A DNA stretch of 24,185 bases. Source: a virus. Below the pieces are notes generated by a model. The model was not told the DNA's origin, ran no database searches, and saw nothing but the letters and a program-made list of their open reading frames with translations. The DNA lies in the IMG/VR virus record IMGVR_UViG_3300046028_006597, positions 1-24,185 of that record; one strand, written 5' to 3'. This document shows, one piece after another, positions 8,659 through 14,567 of the stretch. The stretch's first letter is position 1. Each line of letters begins with the position of its first letter. The translations under genes and the position numbers were made by a program.

Positions 8659-10035
8659 TTATTGTTTTTCTCTTTCTTTTCTTTTATCAATTAAATCTTT
8701 AATTCGTTGTCGATTTCTTTCTTCAGTTTGTTCTTCAAGACCTAAGAAAGTTACTGACGATTCTGTATCAATATCTAACATACCATTATCAAATTTACAG
8801 TTTTCAAATACAACACCATCATCCCCAATTCTTGATTTGGTAATAGCAATGGTTGCTAGTTTCATTTCTTTCTGTTGTAACGATTTCGCCACCGAAATAA
8901 TAACGTGTCCAACTTGAGCTTTCTTAATTGAACCACCCATTTGGTCAGTTGTTACCACCTCCGAAGATATGGAACTTCTATTTCCTTGAGTTGCGGTCCA
9001 TCCAACTAAATTTAATTCATGACACATTGATTCAAATGCTCTCATAACCGACCCTTCTGATTTCCATTCATCCCCAAGATTTTTATTAGGAACAACACAG
9101 TCAATATAATCAAGTAACACCATATCAATTTTAATACCGTCAGCAATCATTTTTCTTATTTGCCCTTTAATTTGTAACATAGTTACAGTATCCGATGGTA
9201 ATTTTTTAAGGATTAATTTATTCTCCATAGAATCTTTAATCTCTTTAACTTTTAACATCACTTCATCTTTTTTTGCGGTTAGTTCATCAGGATGTACTTT
9301 TGTCCATAATGTGATGTGTTTTCTCTGAATAATTTTAGGATTGTCTTCAAAAAATATTTGTAAAACATTATACCCTAAATTAAATGCGTGATTAGAGATT
9401 TTAGTTAATAAAGTTGATTTACCAACACCTGTTGGAGCTAATACCACCCCAATTTCACCTCGAGCTAAACCTCCTTTTAAAAGTCTATCAATCCCCGGTA
9501 TACCCATTGGTATTGGATGTCTATAATCTTCGTTTAAAACCTCATCTAAGTTATTAAAAACGTCTTCCGTACCATCTTCTCTTTCACCTACTTGTAACGC
9601 CTCTCTAACAAGAGTCTCTAAAGTATCGTAATTCTCAAACTCACCACCATCAATAACTTTTTGAGCTTTAGTTATCGCTTTTTGTAATTCCTGTTGTTTA
9701 CAGAATTTTAACGCTTTCTCTTGAACAAATTCTTGTCCTTCAGTCGGAGCTTCTTTAATTTTTGTTAAAGTATCTAAAACAATTTTAGACGCTAACTCTT
9801 GTTGTAATTCTGATTTTGTAATTTGTTCTAAGGTGTCAAACGTTGGTGTATGTTCGTATTTGGTATAATACTCCTTTACCATTTGAATGATTATCTTAAA
9901 GTATTTGTTTTCAAAATAAGTATTTTCAATAACATCGATTATTGACCTTGAAAAGTCTTTATCTACGATGATTTGATTTAATAACTGTATCTGAAAAGTA
10001 CTTCCTAGATAATCGAAATTTTTGTTTGATGCCAT
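8659..10035 (-). CDS. Replicative DNA helicase, gp41/DnaB-like
   Basis: A 458-residue RecA-fold hexameric helicase of the DnaB/gp41 family (T4 gp41 has 475). Residues 1-150 are helical and match the N-terminal collar domain. The RecA core follows, with Walker A APTGVGKST (200-208), the catalytic-glutamate region FFEDNP (228-233), Walker B MVLLDY (305-310), the switch glutamine Q350 in ATQGNRS, and a MGGSIKKAQVGHVIIS arginine-finger segment after 366. It should unwind the phage replication fork 5' to 3' on the lagging-strand template and recruit a primase, which is not encoded in this window. The C-terminus is a charged, Arg/Lys-rich helix. The ATG at 10035 lies 28 bp downstream of the 152-aa gene. 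There is no Shine-Dalgarno sequence, but a TAAACA element lies 14-19 bases upstream. Confidence 0.95.
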   Translation of the reverse strand: MASNKNFDYLGSTFQIQLLNQIIVDKDFSRSIIDVIENTYFENKYFKIIIQMVKEYYTKYEHTPTFDTLEQITKSELQQELASKIVLDTLTKIKEAPTEGQEFVQEKALKFCKQQELQKAITKAQKVIDGGEFENYDTLETLVREALQVGEREDGTEDVFNNLDEVLNEDYRHPIPMGIPGIDRLLKGGLARGEIGVVLAPTGVGKSTLLTKISNHAFNLGYNVLQIFFEDNPKIIQRKHITLWTKVHPDELTAKKDEVMLKVKEIKDSMENKLILKKLPSDTVTMLQIKGQIRKMIADGIKIDMVLLDYIDCVVPNKNLGDEWKSEGSVMRAFESMCHELNLVGWTATQGNRSSISSEVVTTDQMGGSIKKAQVGHVIISVAKSLQQKEMKLATIAITKSRIGDDGVVFENCKFDNGMLDIDTESSVTFLGLEEQTEERNRQRIKDLIDKRKEREKQ

Positions 10036-10063
10036 GTATTTTTAGTTTTGTTTATGATAAATA

Positions 10064-10522
10064 TTAGGCCTTATTCGGAATCACACTGAACCCATAAGTT
10101 AAATTTTTTGTGGAAAAAATGTCAGTTAATTCCGAAAGTATACTTTTTATGTGCGGACGTATATCTACGGTGTATCTTATCTTCGGTGGGAAGATTTTTG
10201 CGTCCATCTGTCTATGACAAATTGTCATATCTCCATCCTTAATAAAAATGTTAAAATTCTCAGGTCCATTAGTATTTGAGGTTTCAAGCATTGCCGGATT
10301 CTGTTTAATCTCATAAGAATTGTCTAACAAATAAGTTATTGACTTCATTTTTAAATCGTACTCTAAAGTATCCTTCAAACTATAAAGATAGTCATAAAAT
10401 TCATTAGAATTTTTAGCTTTAGGATTGTAATCTCTAACGTTAAAAAATCTTTGGACAATGATGTTGTCGTTAACCATCATTAAAAATTCTAATTTGGTTG
10501 TTTCTTGGTCTTTTGTAATCAT
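10064..10522 (-). CDS. Unknown 152-aa protein in the replication operon
   Basis: I do not recognise this gene. It encodes a soluble-looking, mixed-charge protein with no signal peptide, no transmembrane segment and only one cysteine (about C102). A hydrophobic N-terminal strand pair (FLMMVNDNIIVQRFFNVRDY, residues about 13-32) is followed by an acidic/aromatic helix region (NEFYDYLYSLKDTLEYDLKM) and a basic C-terminal half (FPPKIRYTVDIRPHIKSILS). The ATG at 10522 lies 3 bp past the stop of the RNase H gene, and the gene precedes the helicase by 28 bp, so it is firmly embedded in the replication operon. In T4 the equivalent slot between uvsX and gene 41 holds gene 40, but I see no sequence basis for equating them. 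A helicase-loading or nuclease-partner role is possible on position alone. A TAAACA motif lies 11-16 bases before the start. Confidence 0.85.
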   Translation of the reverse strand: MITKDQETTKLEFLMMVNDNIIVQRFFNVRDYNPKAKNSNEFYDYLYSLKDTLEYDLKMKSITYLLDNSYEIKQNPAMLETSNTNGPENFNIFIKDGDMTICHRQMDAKIFPPKIRYTVDIRPHIKSILSELTDIFSTKNLTYGFSVIPNKA

Positions 10523-10525
10523 AAG

Positions 10526-11530
10526 TTATTTTTGTTTATAGTTTTTCTTTTCTTTTCTTGTTAGTTTTAAAAATGGGGTCAAGAAATTCACCCAATTATT
10601 GTCTCCTTTAGGTAGAAATTTAAAGAACCCATCTTCCATCATCATTTTAATGATATTTCTGTGTCCTCTACCGTCAGGGTCTAAAGATTCTGTGTAATAT
10701 AATTCTACGAGTGTTTTACCTTCATCGGTGATTAGTGGTTTTGATAAGTCAACAATTTGTTCATTAATTTCAAAAAATTCATTCCCATAAATTCCTGTTT
10801 TTGTTCTACCTGATAAAAGATTTTTTAAGACCGTGTTATCTTTATCCTTAGATAACAATTGTTCAGCCTTTGTTAAAATATCGGTAATATTAACCGTTTC
10901 GTCAAGTAACTCAGGGAATAATTTTATTAAAGTTTTTTCACCTAAATAATAAATCCCATCAATATTGTCAGATTTATCACCAGCTAATATTTTATATGTT
11001 TTTATGTTCTCATGAGGGATTTCATATTCGTAAATTCTGATTTTATCTCCGTTATGATACATCTTCTTTGTTGATGGGGAGTAGATACTCACCTTGTCGG
11101 AGATAAGTTGTGTAAGGTCTTTATCTGAAGAAAAAATGGTCTTTTGTTCGTTATGAGAGATTTGACAATAGTAAGCAATAAGGTCATCCGCCTCATTATT
11201 AGTGATGTTTATTTGTCTAATAAACATTTCTTCTAAATATTGTTTTACCCTTTCGTTTTGATATTGGAATGAAGTCTCTTTATATTCATTAACTTCCTTT
11301 ACTCTATTCTCTTTGTATTGAGGGTAAAGAAGTTTTCTACTTAAAGAATTTTCCTCACCATCCCAAAATACAACAACTTTATCAAAATTTTGTTCTTCGA
11401 TAAATCTTCTAATAGTATTTAAAAAATGCCAAATACCACCAATATGTTTACCATCATGATAAAAATCTTTTACTCCATGAAATCCAATCTTAAGGAGGTT
11501 ATTCCCATCGACTAATAATGTTTTAATCAC
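10526..11530 (-). CDS. 5'-3' exonuclease / T4 RNase H-like (FEN family)
   Basis: A 334-residue flap-endonuclease/5' nuclease similar in size to T4 RNase H (305), which removes RNA primers from Okazaki fragments. The metal-binding acidic residues of the family are all present: D8 in LLVDGNN, D57 in VVFWDGEEN, E113/D115/D116 in NNEADDLIAYY, D136 and D138 in FSSDKDLTQLI, and D185 and D188 in LAGDKSDNIDGI, followed by the helix-hairpin-helix-like YYLGEKTLIKLFPELL. The DGxxN, EADD and GDxSDN motifs make the call secure. The start is GTG at 11530-11528. An ATG one base upstream is out of frame and is immediately followed by TGA, and no in-frame ATG fits, so GTG was kept. The gene lies 75 bp downstream of the recombinase gene and directly precedes the unknown 152-aa gene. 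Confidence 0.93.
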   Translation of the reverse strand: MIKTLLVDGNNLLKIGFHGVKDFYHDGKHIGGIWHFLNTIRRFIEEQNFDKVVVFWDGEENSLSRKLLYPQYKENRVKEVNEYKETSFQYQNERVKQYLEEMFIRQINITNNEADDLIAYYCQISHNEQKTIFSSDKDLTQLISDKVSIYSPSTKKMYHNGDKIRIYEYEIPHENIKTYKILAGDKSDNIDGIYYLGEKTLIKLFPELLDETVNITDILTKAEQLLSKDKDNTVLKNLLSGRTKTGIYGNEFFEINEQIVDLSKPLITDEGKTLVELYYTESLDPDGRGHRNIIKMMMEDGFFKFLPKGDNNWVNFLTPFLKLTRKEKKNYKQK

Positions 11531-11573
11531 ATTAGTTATTTTAAATTATTACTACTAGTTCCTTACTCTTTTT

Positions 11574-11581
11574 CAAATATA
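11574..11581 (-). promoter_or_regulatory. Candidate Bacteroidota-type -7 box TATATTTG
   Basis: The 75-bp gap between the recombinase and RNase H genes contains, on the minus strand, TATATTTG, an exact match to the TAnnTTTG -7 element described for Bacteroidota promoters. It sits about 44 bases before the GTG start. I do not find a matching TTTG at the -33 distance, so it is only a weak candidate for an internal promoter of the nuclease-helicase-reductase genes. Confidence 0.3.
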
Positions 11582-11605
11582 CTAAAAATATATTTAATAA
11601 TATTA

Positions 11606-12583
11606 TTATTCTTCAATATCATCAGAAGACTCATCTAAAGAATAATCTGAAGACCCCAATTTTGTCACCCAATACTCGGAATAATCTTTTTTATATTTAT
11701 CTAAAGCCTCTTTTGTGTCGGCAATATATCCTTGAGGTATCGCGATTAATTTACCGTCTTTATATCCAAGTCCATTAACATGGTTCTTTAGAATAGATAT
11801 TTTAGTTCTAATAGCGAATGATACTTTTCTACCATTTTTAGTTGCGTCAATGTGACTAATACCCGCTTTTTTCTGATTACCAAATAAAAACACTAAACTA
11901 CTCGCTAAATAAATAGCATTACCCCCTTTAGGTTGAATTTCAGGTTGTCCAAATGGATTATCAGGAAGTAAAACCCAAGGTTGGTTTAAAATTACAAGAG
12001 TATTGTAATAAGGGTATTCTTCTTTTTTAGATTTTGAAATTCTAGAATGAACTCCCATACCAATCTTATCAGCTAATACTTTGGCATTGTGCATACCTCC
12101 ACCTTTACCATCAAAAGTCATTTGACAAGGAACACTTCCAATACTATCCCATAAAAATAATATACTATAAGGAATATCACCTCTTTCTTGAGCATCAAGA
12201 ATATCATTAATAAATTCGGTTGCCTGTTCAATAACATCAAATGAATCATTAAATATAAACAAACCATCATATTCACCTGATTCATTTTTTTCTGCCTGTA
12301 AACCTAATTCAATCGCATGTTCCCAAGACCATTTTTTTTCTGTGATAATAAAGACAGGTAAATGACCTTTTTTTTGAGCGTCCGCGGCAGCAAGAATCAT
12401 TGCCGTAGTCTTACTTGTATTACTATGTCCTAAGAACATATTAATCCCACCTAAAATAGGTCCGGGTAATCCACAGGCATCCATAAAAGCGGTTCCACAA
12501 TTATAGAAAGTTTCGGGCTTATATTTTGTTTTTGTTGAGAATTTGTCCTTAATGGACTTAAAATCGTTTTTTTTAATTGCCAT
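11606..12583 (-). CDS. uvsX: RecA-like recombinase, UvsX-like
   Basis: A 325-residue strand-exchange ATPase, shorter than T4 UvsX (391). The Walker A loop is GHSNTSKTT (52-60), with Ser in place of the usual Gly before the lysine; T4 UvsX has a comparably degenerate loop, so this is a family trait. E82 in ITEKKW is the likely catalytic glutamate, ILFLWDSIG (141-149) is Walker B, and LVILNQPW (196-203) supplies the sensing glutamine. The QPKGGNAIYLASSLVFLF segment (217-234) is in the position of the L2 DNA-binding region. The C-terminus is short and acidic (SLDESSDDIEE), like the regulatory tails of RecA proteins. In T4 UvsX drives recombination-dependent replication with gp32 and UvsY; no UvsY-like gene is recognisable here. 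It follows the gp32 gene but is separated from it by a hairpin terminator. Confidence 0.93.
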   Translation of the reverse strand: MAIKKNDFKSIKDKFSTKTKYKPETFYNCGTAFMDACGLPGPILGGINMFLGHSNTSKTTAMILAAADAQKKGHLPVFIITEKKWSWEHAIELGLQAEKNESGEYDGLFIFNDSFDVIEQATEFINDILDAQERGDIPYSILFLWDSIGSVPCQMTFDGKGGGMHNAKVLADKIGMGVHSRISKSKKEEYPYYNTLVILNQPWVLLPDNPFGQPEIQPKGGNAIYLASSLVFLFGNQKKAGISHIDATKNGRKVSFAIRTKISILKNHVNGLGYKDGKLIAIPQGYIADTKEALDKYKKDYSEYWVTKLGSSDYSLDESSDDIEE

Positions 12584-12611
12584 AATATATATGTGTTTGT
12601 TAAAATTTTTT

Positions 12612-12646
12612 AAAAAATAAAAACTTGGGCGCTTTGCCCAAGTTTT
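12612..12646 (-). terminator. Hairpin terminator/attenuator between the ssDNA-binding protein and uvsX genes
   Basis: Bases 12620-12630 (AAAACTTGGGC) pair with 12636-12646 (GCCCAAGTTTT), an 11-bp stem with a 5-base loop. On the minus strand the stem is followed by T-rich sequence (complement of 12612-12619). It lies 18 bp past the gp32 stop and 29 bp before the uvsX start. No convincing promoter lies between hairpin and uvsX, so it probably acts as a partial terminator that gives the ssDNA-binding protein more transcript than the recombinase. Confidence 0.85.
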
Positions 12647-12663
12647 AGTTCAATCCCATTATA

Positions 12664-13524
12664 TTAAAATGGCAGGTCTTCGTCAGGTGCACTATTTGCT
12701 TGCGAATCAGTTGTTTGTTTTTTTTCTTCTTTACCACCCATAGAAATTTCAGAAGAATCCGAATTTCCGTAAGCGTAACCACCTTTTTCACTATCCCAAC
12801 GTGGTGTTTCTCCTCGAGCAATAGCTTCAAGATATTCCACAGGTTTTTTAGAATAAACATCAGACCAAGTAAGTTCATCATTAATCCAAGATTTTGAAGT
12901 CTCATCATTTTCGTGAACAGGACCCGCATCTTCATACATAACAGTTTGGATAACTGTATAAACCGCTCCTTTAGGAGTTTTAGCCTTTGTTAATTCAAGG
13001 ATAATATCACGACCTATCTTAGAATCTGTAATGTCACCTTTAGCTCTCCAAATAGGGATTATCTTATCAAGAATCCCTTCATTTTTGTAATTGTGTTTAA
13101 ATCTCCAGAATTTAGGTCCGTCAGACTCATTATCACGGTCAATAACTTTTACGATGTAAAATTTACGTGATTTGTATTGTTTAGCAAGTTCTTTGTCAGA
13201 ATCTCTACCAGTTGACATAAGTTCTTCATTAACTTCATTTAACGGTGAACGTTCATTATCATTCTTACCTGGGTCAAATAACTTTACCCATTTTCCATCA
13301 ACTTGAACTTCGTGGAACCATACTTCTTTAAAAGGAGATGAACCGTCAGGTGTTGGTAAAATTCTTAGTCTTTTTTGACCTTGTTTCTCGTTATCCTTAA
13401 GGATTGCCGCGAAGTACTTTTTCATTCTATCTTCTTGAGATATTTTTGAAGTGGAAGTATAACCACCTTGTTTTGCTTGTTCGTACTGAGCCAGTACTGA
13501 ATCTAGGGAATTGTTTGTCGCCAT
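12664..13524 (-). CDS. Single-stranded DNA-binding protein, gp32-like, without zinc cysteines
   Basis: A 286-residue protein whose core (KRLRILPTPDGSSPFKEVWF, about residues 51-70; RKFYIVKVIDRDN; KFWRFKHNYKNEGILDKIIP) matches the gp32-type OB-fold ssDNA-binding proteins of T4-like phages (T4 gp32, 301 aa). The N-terminus is Lys/Gln-rich, as expected for the cooperativity segment. There are no cysteines anywhere, so the Cys/His zinc site of T4 gp32 is absent. The C-terminal 35 residues are low-complexity and acidic and end in DEDLPF, nearly identical to the protein-docking tip of bacterial SSB (DDDIPF). The gene has its own strong promoter upstream and is flanked by terminators on both sides, consistent with high expression of a stoichiometric protein. 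Start ATG at 13524. A 96-aa reading in another frame (12645-12935) is a shadow. Confidence 0.9.
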   Translation of the reverse strand: MATNNSLDSVLAQYEQAKQGGYTSTSKISQEDRMKKYFAAILKDNEKQGQKRLRILPTPDGSSPFKEVWFHEVQVDGKWVKLFDPGKNDNERSPLNEVNEELMSTGRDSDKELAKQYKSRKFYIVKVIDRDNESDGPKFWRFKHNYKNEGILDKIIPIWRAKGDITDSKIGRDIILELTKAKTPKGAVYTVIQTVMYEDAGPVHENDETSKSWINDELTWSDVYSKKPVEYLEAIARGETPRWDSEKGGYAYGNSDSSEISMGGKEEKKQTTDSQANSAPDEDLPF

Positions 13525-13550
13525 ATAATTTAAGTTTTAATTGTTTAATA

Positions 13551-13579
13551 AGTATAAGTGTCAGCCGTTGGTTTGTCAA
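13551..13579 (-). promoter_or_regulatory. Strong promoter for the gp32-like gene
   Basis: On the minus strand a TTGACA (13579-13574) and a TATACT (13556-13551) are separated by exactly 17 bases, a near-perfect sigma-70 promoter. The same stretch can also be read in Bacteroidota terms as TTTG, 20 bases, then TATACTTA, a partial match to TAnnTTTG. Transcription would start near 13544, giving a leader of about 20 bases that lacks a Shine-Dalgarno sequence. It directly follows the terminator at 13588-13614, as expected for the first gene of a new transcription unit. Confidence 0.8.
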
Positions 13580-13587
13580 ATAATTTA

Positions 13588-13614
13588 AATAAAAAACGGT
13601 CAATTAAGACCGTT
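13588..13614 (-). terminator. Hairpin terminator after the 229-aa gene
   Basis: Bases 13595-13601 (AACGGTC) pair with 13608-13614 (GACCGTT) around the loop AATTAA. On the minus strand a T-rich tail follows (complement of 13588-13594 and beyond). The stem begins 3 bp after the stop codon of the 229-aa gene. It closes the first baseplate block and sits immediately upstream of the gp32 promoter. Confidence 0.85.
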
Positions 13615-13617
13615 ATT

Positions 13618-14307
13618 TTATTTTAGTTTTGAAAAAGTATCAATCTCGGTATCATTGTTTCCGAAGTTTCTAAAACTTTTTTTAATATCTCCAGGGGAAT
13701 AAGCCTCAACATCATCTTTAGTTAAAACATACTCATTTTTTCCTGTCTTTTCCATATCTTCTTGTTTATCCTCAAAGAAATCACTTAGTTTTTGATTGAA
13801 TGGGCCTGAATCCAAACTTCTCAACTCTAATTTTTCTTCAGGAGTTTTTACTCGATATTTTTCAACTTTACTCTCAAGGTCATTTAATTTATTCATAATA
13901 CTATCCATATCAGAAAGTTTACTTTCCAATCCTTCAAGATGTTTAAATAAGTTATTAAAATAATCATCTTGTTTTTTCTCAACATTTTGTTGTGATTTAA
14001 CTAAGTCAGTTATTTCAAGTTCTTTTTTGTCTTTAGTCTCATTACCAATTTTTTCAACATCAGGGTCAGATGAAATATCGATAGTCTCGGGAGCAACTTC
14101 TCCTCCAACCGGAGCCACTGTTTCAGGTGATGGCGGTGGTGTTACTCCTGTATCTGTCGGTACCGCACCCGCATCAGTTGGTGGAACCGCACCTGCATCA
14201 GGTGGTGGCGGTAATGTCGCCTCTTGTTCAGTAATATAATTGTTTATACTTTTATGTCTCATTACCTCATTTAAGATTCTTACATCTATTTTCATTTTCT
14301 TATCCAT
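13618..14307 (-). CDS. Unknown 229-aa protein: Pro/Ala-rich linker plus coiled coil
   Basis: I do not recognise a function. The short N-terminus (KIDVRILNEVMRHKSINNYI, residues about 6-25) looks like a conserved docking helix. It is followed by a low-complexity Pro/Ala/Thr/Asp region (residues about 31-75) built from an 8-residue repeat (PPDAGAVP, PTDAGAVP and a decayed third copy). A long charged heptad-like helix (about 95-155, e.g. NNLFKHLEGLESKLSDMDSI) predicts a coiled coil. The C-terminal 70 residues are acidic and contain LTKDDVEAYSPGDIKKSFRNF. There is no signal peptide and no cysteine. The shape (anchor helix, flexible linker, coiled coil) would suit a scaffold, chaperone or virion decoration protein, but this is inference. 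The start overlaps the 74-aa gene by 8 bp, so the two are translationally coupled. A terminator follows directly. Confidence 0.85.
   Translation of the reverse strand: MDKKMKIDVRILNEVMRHKSINNYITEQEATLPPPPDAGAVPPTDAGAVPTDTGVTPPPSPETVAPVGGEVAPETIDISSDPDVEKIGNETKDKKELEITDLVKSQQNVEKKQDDYFNNLFKHLEGLESKLSDMDSIMNKLNDLESKVEKYRVKTPEEKLELRSLDSGPFNQKLSDFFEDKQEDMEKTGKNEYVLTKDDVEAYSPGDIKKSFRNFGNNDTEIDTFSKLK
14161..14208. repeat. Tandem 24-bp repeat (two copies) in the Pro/Ala-rich linker
   Basis: Copies at 14161-14184 and 14185-14208 differ at only three or four positions and encode the 8-residue units PTDAGAVP and PPDAGAVP. A degenerate third unit lies next to them at about 14137-14160. Being in-frame multiples of three, copy-number change would alter only the linker length. 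This linker is also much richer in G and C than its surroundings. Confidence 0.8.
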
Positions 14308-14524
14308 TTAATAATTGTTTTACCCCAGTAGTTGTTTCTACTTGGATTTTTTTATTTTTAGACATGGTATTGTCAACTCTTTCGATTAAACCATCTTTCA
14401 TCCTGATTGTATAACAATCTCCCGTATCCAAATCGCAAACTTGTTTAGAACCATCACCTAAGTCTTTCTCAGTGCTTCTGGTGTTCTTACCTAAATAGTT
14501 ATCTAATATTAATTTTGTGTTCAT
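14300..14524 (-). CDS. Unknown small protein, 74 aa
   Basis: A short, hydrophilic protein I do not recognise. It has no membrane segment or signal peptide. Its most distinctive part is a two-cysteine turn (QVCDLDTGDCYTIRMKDGLI, C30 and C37) followed by a Lys-rich C-terminus. The gene is supported by an ATG start with a TAAACA-type element 6-11 bases upstream, by a clean 43-bp gap after the giant structural gene, and by an 8-bp stop/start overlap with the 229-aa gene (the ATG of that gene precedes the TAA of this one). The tight coupling suggests that the two products act together or are needed in fixed proportion. The CDLDTGDC loop could be a disulfide or metal site, but two cysteines alone do not show this. 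Confidence 0.75.
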   Translation of the reverse strand: MNTKLILDNYLGKNTRSTEKDLGDGSKQVCDLDTGDCYTIRMKDGLIERVDNTMSKNKKIQVETTTGVKQLLNG

Positions 14525-14567
14525 AATAGTGTTTATATATAAATATCGTTTATTATTAAAAAATTAC

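Noticed and set aside
11606-12583. UvsX as a broken ATPase because of the odd Walker A (TSKTT)
   Set aside because: Degenerate Walker A loops are usual in T4-type UvsX, and the catalytic Glu, Walker B and L2 region are all in place.
12645-12935. Minus-strand 96-codon frame overlapping the ssDNA-binding protein gene
   Set aside because: It is out of frame inside the gp32-like gene and its product is low-complexity Leu/Lys. It also runs into the terminator stem.
14527-14567. Promoter for the 74-aa gene in the AT-rich gap
   Set aside because: A TATATAAAC string is present, but a start site would fall on or inside the start codon and there is no -35 element.
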